Positions 7,998 through 16,990 of a stretch of DNA of 54,037 nt are shown here, piece by piece; position 1 is the first letter of the stretch; each line of letters begins with the position of its first letter. The position numbers and the translations under genes were made by a program. The notes beneath the pieces are model-generated. The model searched no databases. It saw nothing but the letters and a program-made list of their open reading frames with translations, and was not told where the DNA came from. This DNA comes from Hyphomonadaceae bacterium UBA5336 (lineage in GTDB: Bacteria; Pseudomonadota; Alphaproteobacteria; Caulobacterales; Hyphomonadaceae): the NCBI GenBank assembly GCA_002408125.1, contig DHQO01000038.1:1-54037 (forward strand), read 5' to 3'.

Positions 7998-8962
7998 GCG
8001 CGGCCCGCGCGCAGTTTCGCTGAAAGTATGCCCCCAAGTCGCACCGCGACATGGCCGATGGCGGCCGGCTCGCCCGCGATGGCGCGCACGATATCACCGG
8101 GCCGCCGGGCTTTCAGCCCCGCCACCACGCACTCGAACGCATGGCTCTTGCGCAGACCTGCAAGCCGCGCGGTCTGAGCGGCTTTCGCCGCCGGATCGAA
8201 GCGCGCACCATAGCGCGCGGCAAATTGCGTTTCCGCCTCCAGGATCGCCGCCGTCAGCGCCGGTGTGAGACGATGGGAGATCGATCCCGGGCGGACGAGA
8301 TAATTGTACCCACGCGAAGGATGCAGGTGCATTTCGGCGCCCTCTGCCAGCAGGCTGGCCACCAGATAGAAATCCTCGCTGTTGCGCAGGCTGGTGTCAT
8401 AGACCAGCCCGGTGCGCGCAAGGCTCTCGGCGCGGAAGAGCGGTTTCAGATAGCCGAGATTCTCGCCGAAGCGGGTTTCCGTGGCCGGGTCGAGATAGGC
8501 GGCCAGATCCACTGTCTCCGGTCCTGCCAGCACGGCCGCATCGAGAAAGGCCGCTCCGCTCGCACCCGGCGCGCCGATCTCGGCCACACGGTTCATATTG
8601 TCGGCGACAATGTCCGCGCCGGTCTCATCGGCGAAGGCAACGAGACGCGCCAGCCGGCCCGGCTCGAAACTGTCGTCGGAATCCAGCACGGCGATATAGC
8701 GTCCGCGCGCCAGGGAGATGGCGTGATTGCGTGCCACGCTCGGCCCGCCATTCTGCGGCAGGCGTTCCAGGACCAGGCGCTCATCGCCTCCGCTCGCCGC
8801 GCGCGCTGCCGCCAGCGTCTCATCGGCCGAGGCATCATCGACCAGGATCAGCTCCAGGCTGACCCCGTCCTGCGCCAGCGCCGAGCGAATGGCCGGCGCG
8901 ATGAAATCGGCCGCATGCCAGGCGGCCATGATCACGGACACGTCGGGCTGGTCCGGGCGCAT
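7943..8962 (-). CDS. Family 2 glycosyltransferase
   Basis: A 339-residue GT-A enzyme: VSVIMAAWHAADFIAPAIRS at the start, ELILVDDASADETL, then YIAVLDSDDSFEPGRL carrying the metal-binding DSDD. No membrane segment, so a cytosolic transferase acting on lipid-linked intermediates. It resembles HfsG/ExoU-type enzymes; donor and acceptor are unknown. Its start overlaps the stop of the polymerase gene by one base (TGATG arrangement), so it is translated in the same operon (12432-back to 7943). The last 18 residues are coded in the stretch shared with the convergent small membrane protein. Confidence 0.88.
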   Translation of the reverse strand: MRPDQPDVSVIMAAWHAADFIAPAIRSALAQDGVSLELILVDDASADETLAAARAASGGDERLVLERLPQNGGPSVARNHAISLARGRYIAVLDSDDSFEPGRLARLVAFADETGADIVADNMNRVAEIGAPGASGAAFLDAAVLAGPETVDLAAYLDPATETRFGENLGYLKPLFRAESLARTGLVYDTSLRNSEDFYLVASLLAEGAEMHLHPSRGYNYLVRPGSISHRLTPALTAAILEAETQFAARYGARFDPAAKAAQTARLAGLRKSHAFECVVAGLKARRPGDIVRAIAGEPAAIGHVAVRLGGILSAKLRAGRAHSNLETIQNANDQAAAQ

Positions 8963-10269
8963 CAGTCGTACTCCTGCCCGCCGGCTTGCTCATAGGCCCG
9001 GTAACGGTCTTCCCTGGCGCGGGCATCCTGACGTACCAGACTGGAAATGGCCGAGACGTAGAACATGGTCACGGAGGTGTCGAACACCACATAGAGCCAG
9101 CTCTCGGTGAAGGTGGAGACGAACACGATGCCGGTGATCAGCAGGAAGAAGCTGCGCACGATGGACTGGGTGGCAATCCACGCGAGAACCGAGCGCCACA
9201 GGCACCAGCCCACCACCATATAGGTCAGTACCAGGCCGACATATCCGAAGTGGACCTGCATTTCGAGATAGGAATTGTGGAAGGAGAATTTCGTGCCCGC
9301 CGTCTTGTGCGACAGCTCCAGAAGGGTCTGCGCATCGCCGCGATTCCAGACCCAGAATCCCTCCGCGCCTGTGCCCAGCATCGGGCGCTCGCGCACGATC
9401 CGGTCAGCCGCGTCCCACAGCATGGTGCGCCCCGTCAGGGTGGAATCCTTGCCGAGCGAATTGAGGAAATTCTCGTAGATGCCCTCGGTGCCGGTATTGG
9501 CCAGGATGTAGAGCGCCGTCAGTGCGCCGAATGTCAGCATCAGCATGAAGGTTGTTCGCAGGTGCCTGATCCTGGAGAACCGGCTCCAGAACAGCCAGAT
9601 CGTGGTCATGGCCAGGACAGATCCGGAGGCAAAGACCAGCGAGGTCGCCGACTGCGCGATCACGATGAAGATGAAGCAGATCGGGATCAGCGGGAAGGCC
9701 AGCAGCCTCAGCCAGGGGATCTCGTGCTTGTTATAGGCCGTCGCCATGGCCGTCAGCATGACCACCACCATGCGCACGGCGAAGATGTTCTTCTCGCCCC
9801 ACGGGCCCTTGTTCCCGAAGTCGAAGATCGCCGGCGCCACCTCCAGGACGGAGAAGAAGCCGGCGAAGAACACCGCCCGGATGATCTCGTGCGGCGCAAA
9901 CCGGGCCGCGACATAGACCGAGACCAGAGAGCCCAGTGTCATCATCGCGCCAAAGCGCAGGGCTGCGCTCGGCACCGGCGACCAGGCCCAGGACAGCGTG
10001 GCCAGGATCGGGATCGCAAAGACCAGCCAGGAGCGGAACGCCAGCGGCACAAGCTGGCGGCGGTGAATGACGAATGCTCCGAGCCAGTAGAGCGACATGG
10101 GATAGAGCACCAGCTCGTTGCCCGGCCGGACGATGAAAGTGAAGTAAAACCACAGCCCGAGCAGCGCCTGCTCCCAGAGAGGCGCGCTATGAGTGCCTTC
10201 GCTGGAGCCGGAGCGTGTGGCCGGCGTTGCAGGGGCTTCGAACATCAGTTGCGGATAGGCTGTGTTCAT
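8962..10269 (-). CDS. O-antigen ligase/polymerase-like membrane protein (Wzy type)
   Basis: A 435-residue integral membrane protein with about ten to eleven hydrophobic helices and the Wzy_C-type periplasmic segment: TLTGRTMLWDAADRIV, then MLGTGAEGFWVWN, and FHNSYLEMQVHFGYVGLV. This pattern marks the O-antigen ligase/polymerase superfamily, which joins lipid-linked repeat units on the periplasmic side. In a Wzx/Wzy locus with Wzc it is most likely the polymerase (compare HfsC/HfsI of the holdfast and ExoQ of succinoglycan). The start overlaps the upstream glycosyltransferase by 4 bases (ATGA) and the downstream one by 1 base. Confidence 0.85.
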   Translation of the reverse strand: MNTAYPQLMFEAPATPATRSGSSEGTHSAPLWEQALLGLWFYFTFIVRPGNELVLYPMSLYWLGAFVIHRRQLVPLAFRSWLVFAIPILATLSWAWSPVPSAALRFGAMMTLGSLVSVYVAARFAPHEIIRAVFFAGFFSVLEVAPAIFDFGNKGPWGEKNIFAVRMVVVMLTAMATAYNKHEIPWLRLLAFPLIPICFIFIVIAQSATSLVFASGSVLAMTTIWLFWSRFSRIRHLRTTFMLMLTFGALTALYILANTGTEGIYENFLNSLGKDSTLTGRTMLWDAADRIVRERPMLGTGAEGFWVWNRGDAQTLLELSHKTAGTKFSFHNSYLEMQVHFGYVGLVLTYMVVGWCLWRSVLAWIATQSIVRSFFLLITGIVFVSTFTESWLYVVFDTSVTMFYVSAISSLVRQDARAREDRYRAYEQAGGQEYD

Positions 10270-11471
10270 GCCGGCACCTCCGCTGCAAGCGCCTTGCCGA
10301 TGAGGCCCGCAAGATGACCGCGCGGCTCGACGAAGACCGCGCTGTCGAGCGCGACGAGGCGGTCGTGGGCGGCGGCCAGGGGTGCTGGGTCCGCAATCAG
10401 TTCGCCGAGCAGGGCCGGCAGTGTCTCTTCCAGAGGCTCGGCCAGGGTGAGGCCGGTTTCGCGCGCCTCGATCCAGGCTGCGGTCTGCGTGCTGGCCGGT
10501 GCGATGGACGGGACGGCGAAATAGCCGCCCTCATAGATCCGGTTGGGCAGCAGCCAGACGGAATTGGCGCCCGCTTCCATGAAGTCGCCCGCCCAGACCG
10601 CATCGAGCCCGGCATAGATGCCGGCAAGGTCGGCCGGTGCAGTGTAGCGGCCATGATAGGCCATGTTTGCGCGCGTCTCGATTTCCGGCTCGAAGACCGG
10701 AATCTCGCGCCGTGCGGGCTGGCCATGCAGGTGGATCTCGACCTTGTCGCCATAGCGGTCTGCCAGGTCCAGCAGCAGCGCGAAGCTGCGTGCACAGCGC
10801 AGATTGCCGACCCAACCGAGTCGCAGCGGGCCAGGCCTGCGCGCCTTTCCCGCTTGCGGGCGCGGGCCGAAATCGCTGGAGGCCGGCAGGCGGTTTTCCA
10901 GAAGGTCGGCGACATAGTGGCCGGCATGGTGGCGTTTGTAATGGTGGTCCAGGAAGCCCGGCGAACTGACCCAGACTCGTGCACAGCGCGAGACCAGGGC
11001 GCGCTCCAGGCCGCGCATCGTCATGCCGATCGGGTCATTGCGTGTCAGCAGGCGATGGACATCGAGACACTCATAAATCACCGGTGTGTCGAGCCCGGCG
11101 CGGCGCTTGGCCTCGAAGGCGCAGGCGAGCATGTCGAGATTGCGCGCAAGGATCACATCGGCTGCCGCCAGTTCCGGCGAAGCGGCCGCCTTCGCCGCGC
11201 CAGAGAACACTGTACCGAGGCGCTTGGCGAAGGCCCCGTCCAGGGTCTCGCCAAGATCGACATTGGCCCAGAACAGCTCGGCATCCTTGCGCCGGCTCGG
11301 CATGAAGCCGGTCACCTCAAGCCCGTCATCAAGCAGGGCACGTACGCGGCGGCGCACGGCAGCATCGGCGACATCGTGCCCGAAATAGGCCACGCGCCGG
11401 CCCGGGATGCCTGCCCCGCCGGCGCACAAGGCCTCTGCGACCGACTCATATGCCGTGCCGTCATCCGCCAT
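10266..11471 (-). CDS. Glycosyltransferase, GT4-like
   Basis: A 401-residue protein with two Rossmann-like halves. The first half carries RVAYFGHDVADAAVRRRV and VIYECLDVHRLL; the second carries LRLGWVGNLRCARSF and the late motif ANSVWLLPNRIYEGGYFAVP, which matches the acceptor/donor loop EGGYF seen in group-1 transferases of polysaccharide loci. No membrane segment. It probably adds one sugar of the repeat unit. It overlaps the polymerase by 4 bases and lies 3 bases from the GH16 gene, so it is in the same operon. Confidence 0.8.
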   Translation of the reverse strand: MADDGTAYESVAEALCAGGAGIPGRRVAYFGHDVADAAVRRRVRALLDDGLEVTGFMPSRRKDAELFWANVDLGETLDGAFAKRLGTVFSGAAKAAASPELAAADVILARNLDMLACAFEAKRRAGLDTPVIYECLDVHRLLTRNDPIGMTMRGLERALVSRCARVWVSSPGFLDHHYKRHHAGHYVADLLENRLPASSDFGPRPQAGKARRPGPLRLGWVGNLRCARSFALLLDLADRYGDKVEIHLHGQPARREIPVFEPEIETRANMAYHGRYTAPADLAGIYAGLDAVWAGDFMEAGANSVWLLPNRIYEGGYFAVPSIAPASTQTAAWIEARETGLTLAEPLEETLPALLGELIADPAPLAAAHDRLVALDSAVFVEPRGHLAGLIGKALAAEVPA

Positions 11472-11474
11472 GCG

Positions 11475-12392
11475 TCAGCCCGTCTCGGAAGGAAGCGTCA
11501 CCGGGGGCAGGCCGGAGGAGAAGGTGTCGCTGCACTGCTCGCCCTCATCGCCCGCGGCTAGATAGGACGCGCATTGATAACCGACCGTGGCACCGCTTTC
11601 GAAGGTCGGCCGGCCGTGCCAGGCATACTGGCCCTCCGAACCGGTCCAGATATTCTGGATCCAGCGGCCCGGGGTCTGCGGGATCGGGTGCTCTGCCGCC
11701 GTGGCGGTGTAGACGAGCTGGTCGCCGACATACCAGCGGATCTCGTCCGGCTCCCACTCGAAGGCGTAGAGCTGGTACACTTCGGCGGCATCATAGGGCA
11801 GGTCGACATAGACCGAGCCATGCGCCTTGCCGGCGGTGAAATAGTTGATGTGCAGCTCGCCCGTCCGGTGGCCGAGAAACTCGATATCGATCTCGTCATG
11901 CGGGTCCCCGCCCTGGGACGGGCCGGTATGGGTGAACATGGACGAGACGATGCCCGATCCAGGCGCGGCGCGCATCACGATCTCATAGCGGCCATAATGA
12001 TAGCGTCCGCGGCGCTGGTATTCCGCGCCGGTGAACGGGCACATTTCCTTGCGCTCGCGGGTGAGCATCAGTTCCACGCCGGTATCGTCGAACCGGATGT
12101 GATCGGCTTCCCAGCCGGCGCGCTGGACATTGTTCATGTAGGCAAAGTCGGCCTTGTACCAGTTATAGTCGTGGCCTTCGGAGAACTGCTTGATGAAGCT
12201 GTCTTCGACCTCGTAGACCTTGGCCGGCGCGGCAGGGCGCTCGGAAGGGCTTTCGGCCTGCGGCGCTTCGGCGGCGGCGGAAACCTCGCCGGCTTCCGGC
12301 AGGGCCTCTTCGCCGGTGCTGGCATGGCGGGCCTCACAGGCGCCCAGCAGCAGCAGACCTGCCACACACGCACGCCTATTGAATACCCACAT
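11475..12392 (-). CDS. GH16 family glycanase, lipoprotein
   Basis: A 305-residue predicted lipoprotein (lipobox LLGAC, Cys19) with a Glu, Ala and Pro-rich linker to about residue 60, then a GH16 beta-jelly-roll domain. The catalytic signature DEIDIEFLG lies near residue 168, with YHYGRYEIVMRA before it and YAFEWEPDEIRWYVG after. The family cuts beta-1,3 or beta-1,3-1,4 glucans and galactans; ExoK/ExsH cut succinoglycan. In this operon it would trim or release the exported polymer from the outer-membrane side. The ATG at 12392 has GGGAG seven bases upstream. Confidence 0.9.
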   Translation of the reverse strand: MWVFNRRACVAGLLLLGACEARHASTGEEALPEAGEVSAAAEAPQAESPSERPAAPAKVYEVEDSFIKQFSEGHDYNWYKADFAYMNNVQRAGWEADHIRFDDTGVELMLTRERKEMCPFTGAEYQRRGRYHYGRYEIVMRAAPGSGIVSSMFTHTGPSQGGDPHDEIDIEFLGHRTGELHINYFTAGKAHGSVYVDLPYDAAEVYQLYAFEWEPDEIRWYVGDQLVYTATAAEHPIPQTPGRWIQNIWTGSEGQYAWHGRPTFESGATVGYQCASYLAAGDEGEQCSDTFSSGLPPVTLPSETG

Positions 12393-12431
12393 GGTCAGTC
12401 TCCCTGCGCCGGTGCCCCGCCGGGGCACGGG

Positions 12432-14702
12432 TTATCCCTTGGACCCTTCGGAGTAGTACTTGCTGTACGCCTTGTAGCTGGCCGAGCTGGTGCCCAGGAA
12501 CCGCTTCTTGCGCAGGTCCACGAAGGTCAGGGCGATGCCGGCAATGCTGGCATTGAACTGCTGCAGGATGTTGATGGTCTGCTGCAGGGCCTGGCGCGCA
12601 GTCGAGCGCCATTTGGCGACAACGATGGTCTGGTCGACCTTGGACACGATCACCCGGCTCTCGGCCATCAGCAGCAACGGACCGGTATCGATGACGATCA
12701 GGTCATAGGCCGTTTCCAGGCGTTGGAGCAGGGCGTCAAAGGCGCGCGAACCGAACACATCGCGCGGAGTGTTGCGCGTGGAGGTCAGCGGCAGGATGTG
12801 CATGCCGGTGGCCTCGTCCACATGGATGGCATCGTCCAGAGCGACCTCGCCGAACAGGTGCTCGATCAAGCCGGCCTCGGGCTCCAGGCGCGCAGCCTCG
12901 GTGAGCTGGCGGCGGCGGAAGTCGCCATCGATGACCAGCGTTTTCGAGCCGGACAGGGCCGACAGGCGGCCGAGCGAATAGGTCGTCATCGTCTTGCCTT
13001 CGTTGGGCAGGGACGAACAGATCGCAACCGTCTTGGCCGGATTGTCGAGATCGGCGAACACGATGGAGGCACGGATATTCCGTATACTCTCGGAATAGGC
13101 CGAGAGCGGATTTTCGATGGCATAGTCGCCCGGGTTGCGCTTGCCGCGACCGATCAGCAGCGGGATGGCACCGATGGAGGGCACACCGAAGGCGCGCTCG
13201 ATTTCCTCGCCATGGGAGAAGTGGTTCTCGCTCAGTTCCGACAGGAGCACCACAGCACCCGCAGCCGCGCCGCCGAACAGGAAGCCGAGGATCAGGTTGA
13301 TCATCACCTGCGGCGAGGCGGGCGCGCCGGGCACACCGGCCTCGTTGAGCACGCGGGCATCGGCCTTGGCGAGATCCGCCTGGTCGTCGGACGCCTTGAA
13401 GCGCTCCAGGAAGTCCTCATACAGCGTCCGGGCGGCTTCGGCCTCACGCTCCAGCTCGCGCAGGCGAACCGAGGCCTGGTTGTTGCTGATCAGTGTGGAC
13501 CGCGCACCGGCGAGCTCGCGGTTTGTATCCTCAAGATTCCGGCGGGCCACCGCAACCTGGCTTTCCAGGCTGGAAACGACGCGCGAGACGGCCGCATCGA
13601 TCGAGGCGCGCACATCGGCGAGCTCGTTATTCACAGCTACACGCTCGGGGTGGAGCGGGCCGTAGCGGGTAGCCAGGTCGGCCGCGCGACGCTGAACTTC
13701 CGCCTGCTGACGGCGCAGGTCGGAGATTTCCTGAGAGCCGAGCACTTCGGCGATGGAGTCCACGCCACTGCCGGAATTCATCCGGACACGCACATCGCTG
13801 AGCCGCGATTCCGCTTCCGAGAGGACAGAGCGGCGCTGGCTCTGCTGGCGGGAAAGGTCGTTGATCTGCTGTTCGGTGAGGGTCGAGCCCTGGGCGACAA
13901 GCAGGCCGGTGTCACGGCGGAAGGCCTCGACTTCGCTCTCCTTGTCATTGACCTCGGTGCGCAGGTCCTCAAGGCGCTCGCTGAGCCAGATATTCTGCCG
14001 GCGCGCGGCCTGGAGTTTGGCTTCGAGCTGTTCGACAATGTACTGGTCCGCCACGGCATTGGCGATCAAGGCGGCCAGCTGCGGGTCTTCGCTACGGGCG
14101 CGGATATCGATGATATAGGTCGGGCCGAGCCGGTTCACGCTGATCGCGGACTGCAGGCGCCAGGTCGCAAAGTCATGCAGGGCTTCCTGCTGTTCTTCCG
14201 GGGTCATCTGGACCTGTTCGACTTCCTCATCACCGCCCATGCCGATGAGATCGAGAATGCTGCCCTTCACCTCGTTGATCATGGCCTTGAGGCCCGAGGG
14301 TTCCTGCAGGGTATAGTTGAACTCCGGATACTGGGTCAGGTCGAGTTCATCGACGACCTTGGACAGCATGGTCTCCGACTGCATCACTTCCAGCTCGGTA
14401 TCGATGATCGCCGTGTTCGGCGCGAGCCCGGAGAACATGGAGCCGAGATCGATATCGTTGCCCGCACGCGTATCGAGCATGAGACGCGTCTGGGTCTGGT
14501 AGATCGGTGTCTGCTGCAGCGTATAGGCCGCGATCACCGCAAAGGTGAGGATGAAGGTGAAAGTGGCCAGGAAGAACCGCTTTCGCACCGCCGTCAGAAT
14601 GGCCTTGATATCCACAAGTCCATCCTGACCGGGGACGACAGCCGTCGGCCGCCCTGCAAAGGGCACCGAGCGCGGCATGGCGAAGCGGGTCTGTTTGTTC
14701 AC
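12432..14702 (-). CDS. Polysaccharide co-polymerase/tyrosine kinase (Wzc/ExoP type)
   Basis: A 756-residue inner-membrane protein. The N-terminal Wzz domain starts with a helix near residues 43-62 and the conserved PIYQTQTRLMLD; a long coiled coil fills about 200-430; a second helix lies near 465-490 after PGAPASPQ. The C-terminal BY-kinase domain has Walker A (SSLPNEGKTM, about 563-572), Walker A' (LVIDGDFRRR, about 588-597), Walker B (LIVIDTGPL, about 668) and a terminal tyrosine cluster (YKAYSKYY). The family sets chain length and drives export through cycles of autophosphorylation; HfsA plus HfsB divide this work in Caulobacter. It is the first gene of a run through GH16, GT4, polymerase and GT2. 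Confidence 0.94.
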   Translation of the reverse strand: MNKQTRFAMPRSVPFAGRPTAVVPGQDGLVDIKAILTAVRKRFFLATFTFILTFAVIAAYTLQQTPIYQTQTRLMLDTRAGNDIDLGSMFSGLAPNTAIIDTELEVMQSETMLSKVVDELDLTQYPEFNYTLQEPSGLKAMINEVKGSILDLIGMGGDEEVEQVQMTPEEQQEALHDFATWRLQSAISVNRLGPTYIIDIRARSEDPQLAALIANAVADQYIVEQLEAKLQAARRQNIWLSERLEDLRTEVNDKESEVEAFRRDTGLLVAQGSTLTEQQINDLSRQQSQRRSVLSEAESRLSDVRVRMNSGSGVDSIAEVLGSQEISDLRRQQAEVQRRAADLATRYGPLHPERVAVNNELADVRASIDAAVSRVVSSLESQVAVARRNLEDTNRELAGARSTLISNNQASVRLRELEREAEAARTLYEDFLERFKASDDQADLAKADARVLNEAGVPGAPASPQVMINLILGFLFGGAAAGAVVLLSELSENHFSHGEEIERAFGVPSIGAIPLLIGRGKRNPGDYAIENPLSAYSESIRNIRASIVFADLDNPAKTVAICSSLPNEGKTMTTYSLGRLSALSGSKTLVIDGDFRRRQLTEAARLEPEAGLIEHLFGEVALDDAIHVDEATGMHILPLTSTRNTPRDVFGSRAFDALLQRLETAYDLIVIDTGPLLLMAESRVIVSKVDQTIVVAKWRSTARQALQQTINILQQFNASIAGIALTFVDLRKKRFLGTSSASYKAYSKYYSEGSKG

Positions 14703-14739
14703 GTCCTTGGCTCCTTGAAGCGAGGTGGGGCCCTAGGGG

Positions 14740-16017
14740 TTACGGGAAGATGCGGACGGCCAGGCCGAACACATTCTGCTCGAAATTGCCGTTGGGATTG
14801 GTGCTGTCACGCTCGATACGTTCGAAATAGCCGTCGAAGTGGATGCGCTTGCTCATCTTGTAGGTCGCGCCAAAGCCCAGCTCCAGGCGCTCGTCATCGC
14901 GGTCGATGTCTTCATATTCGCGGTCATTGCGACCGGCTTCGGCGAACAGGAGGATGTTGCGGTAAAGCTCGTGGTCGACGCGCACGCCATAATCAAGCGC
15001 CGTGGCGCTGCCGGCAGTGGCCAGGCCCGGATCGATCACCCGGCGCGAGACATCGAAATTCACCGTGGTCAGGCGCGTGGGGAACCATTGCACATCGGCT
15101 TCCACCGAGAGGCCCGAGACATCGGCGAAGACATCGGAGTCCTTGGTGTCTTCCAGATAGCCGATCGCCACATCGCCGCGCAGCAGGATGGGCAGCTCGA
15201 AATCGGCGCCGGCCTGAACGGCATAGCCATCCGCATCGCGGCTTTCCATCATGCCACCCACGAAGGCCATCTCGTCATAATCGCGCGCGCTGGTTTCGGC
15301 CTGGCCGAAAATGGCGAAGTCCGGCGTCACGGCATAGGACACACGTCCCTGCAGGCGCTGATAGGAATAGTCGCGATTGCTCATGCTCTGGCTGCCGCCG
15401 CCGACCAGCGGGACATCGTCATAGCTGTAATCGGTATACTGATACTCCGCACGGGCCCGGAAGCGCGAGCGCGTGAAGCGGGCCACGCCGCGAGCGCCGG
15501 CCGTGGTGAAGCTGATCGGCTCCTCGAAGACGTCGAGATTGGCCACCGAATAGCGTGGCTCTGTCTCGTCGCTGCCGAAGACGGTGCCGCTGACATCCAG
15601 GCCGCGGGCAAGATCCAGCCGGCCGCGCAGCTCGCCGCGGACATCCGTCGTGCTCTCGCTGGAAAGGTCGTTGTACTCGTTATGGGTGGCTTCGGCGCGC
15701 ACGCCGAACTCATGGCGCGACCAGTCCGAGCGCAGGTCCACGATCGGCGCGATCCGGAGCAAGAGGTCATCCTGCTCATTCATCGCATCGGCGAAGACGT
15801 TGTCATTGCTTTCCGCGCCGAGCCCCAGCTGGGAGTTCAGGGCGAATGTGCCAAGACGAACAGGCTCGGGATCGAACGCCACCTGGTAACGGTCGGTCAC
15901 GGCTTCGTATCGGTCTCGCTGGAAGAAGTTGTTGTTCTGCTCCTGGCCGCAAGCGCCAGCAAAGCCTGTCGCGACCAGAGCGCCGCCGACAACCGTCATC
16001 ATCTTCGTGGATGCCAT
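14740..16017 (-). CDS. Outer-membrane beta-barrel protein of polysaccharide export (BBP2-like)
   Basis: A 425-residue protein with a signal peptide (about residues 1-22, ending AGA). The mature chain has alternating amphipathic strands and aromatic girdles throughout and ends in LAVRIFP, a typical barrel-ending strand. It begins with a QNNNFFQRDRYEAVTDRYQ stretch. It looks like the putative beta-barrel porin family found beside exopolysaccharide genes (PF10082-like; not checked by search). It probably forms the outer-membrane conduit beside the short OPX protein. AGGGG upstream of the ATG at 16017 fixes the start. It is 37 bases from the Wzc-like gene and probably in the same transcript. Confidence 0.8.
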   Translation of the reverse strand: MASTKMMTVVGGALVATGFAGACGQEQNNNFFQRDRYEAVTDRYQVAFDPEPVRLGTFALNSQLGLGAESNDNVFADAMNEQDDLLLRIAPIVDLRSDWSRHEFGVRAEATHNEYNDLSSESTTDVRGELRGRLDLARGLDVSGTVFGSDETEPRYSVANLDVFEEPISFTTAGARGVARFTRSRFRARAEYQYTDYSYDDVPLVGGGSQSMSNRDYSYQRLQGRVSYAVTPDFAIFGQAETSARDYDEMAFVGGMMESRDADGYAVQAGADFELPILLRGDVAIGYLEDTKDSDVFADVSGLSVEADVQWFPTRLTTVNFDVSRRVIDPGLATAGSATALDYGVRVDHELYRNILLFAEAGRNDREYEDIDRDDERLELGFGATYKMSKRIHFDGYFERIERDSTNPNGNFEQNVFGLAVRIFP

Positions 16018-16379
16018 TTTTAATCCCCTCGTGAGGTCGCCGCGCCGCGTATCAGAGGCGGACGTCTGCAGAACTTCTCCGGCACGTTCAATTCGCATGC
16101 CAGCCGATGCGTCACGTCCACCCCACCTCTTCAGAGGCCTGTTGCAAAATGGAGAGTCAAGCGAAACCATAAGTCACAACGCCTGTTTACTCTAATTTGC
16201 GCGGGCGGATTAGAACACGTGTGTTCCTTTTCGCCCACATCCGTAAGCTCTTTGCGAAGAATTCTCCCAAAAAGGGAATTTTTCTCTTCAGATTTGTTAA
16301 CTATTACCACGCGGCGACAAACAAAGAACCCCGCCAGGTCCGGCCTGACGGGGTTGTTATCACCGTGCTGCAAAGGCGA
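16018..16379 (-). other. Intergenic region between OPX and beta-barrel genes
   Basis: No gene in 362 bases. It holds the terminator of the OPX gene (16327-16355) and an ACACGTGT palindrome (16215-16222) inside longer arms GAACAC and GTGTTC (16213-16226). The composition is richer in A/T than the flanks. The beta-barrel/Wzc operon must start here, but I found no -35/-10 pair I trust; a lone TTGACT lies at 16155-16160 on the minus strand. Confidence 0.5.
16327..16355 (-). terminator. Rho-independent terminator of the OPX gene
   Basis: AACCCCG (16327-16333) pairs with CGGGGTT (16349-16355), the stem continuing as CAGG/CCTG after one mismatch, with a 5-base loop. On the minus strand it is followed by TTCTTTGTTTG. 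It lies 24 bases after the OPX stop. Confidence 0.75.
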
Positions 16380-16973
16380 TCAGAAGATGCGCTCTCCGAT
16401 GCGGATTGTATCGCCCGGTTCCACCTTCGTGGTGGTGGTCAGAGTGACGCGGCGCTCATCTGTTTCCCCTGCGCTGCGGATGAACACCTCCTTGCGGTTG
16501 GCGCGATAGGTAAACCCGCCCGCAGCGGCCACGGCATTCATCACCGTCAGGCCCGACGTATAGGCGTATTCATTGGGCCGGTTGACCTCGCCGAGAATGT
16601 AGAAGGGCCGGAAATTGGTGACCTCGGCACTGACGCGCGGCTCGACCAGATAATCCCCGGCCAGACGGTTCTCGATCTCCTCCTGGAACTCGACAATGGT
16701 CATGCCCTCGACATGGACTGTACCGATCAGGGGCATTGAGATGGCCCCCGTTCCGTCCACGGCATAATCGCCCGACAGTTCCGGCTCGCCGAACACGTTC
16801 ACGCGCAGCGAGTCGCCATTACCGAGACGGTAGACGCCCGCTTCCTGCTGTATGGCCGGACCGGCCTGATCGACCGTGCCCGACGGTACCGTCCCGGATT
16901 GACACGCGGCCAGGATCAGAACGCCGAACAGCGCAGCCACCCAGCGTTTGAGTTGTGTCGCTGCTAGTTTCAT
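16380..16973 (-). CDS. Polysaccharide export lipoprotein, short OPX (Wza/HfsD family)
   Basis: A 197-residue lipoprotein with lipobox LAAC. The poly-export domain begins YRLGNGDSLRVNVFGEPELS (about residues 48-67), followed by an SLBB-type region (FYILGEVNRPNEYAY, about 125-139). It ends soon after this single SLBB domain. The long Wza has a C-terminal alpha-helical barrel for the outer membrane; this short form lacks it and must rely on another protein, likely the neighbouring beta-barrel. HfsD is the holdfast counterpart. I chose the ATG at 16973 because AGAGAGGG lies nine bases upstream; an ATG at 16994 overlapping the phosphatase stop is the alternative. Confidence 0.9.
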   Translation of the reverse strand: MKLAATQLKRWVAALFGVLILAACQSGTVPSGTVDQAGPAIQQEAGVYRLGNGDSLRVNVFGEPELSGDYAVDGTGAISMPLIGTVHVEGMTIVEFQEEIENRLAGDYLVEPRVSAEVTNFRPFYILGEVNRPNEYAYTSGLTVMNAVAAAGGFTYRANRKEVFIRSAGETDERRVTLTTTTKVEPGDTIRIGERIF

Positions 16974-16990
16974 CTTGTTCGTCCCTCTCT

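Noticed and set aside
11574..15476. Very long open frame (1300 codons) on the plus strand
   Set aside because: It lies antisense to the GH16, Wzc-like and beta-barrel genes, which have clear motifs, and its product has no recognisable domain. GC-rich DNA gives such long shadows.
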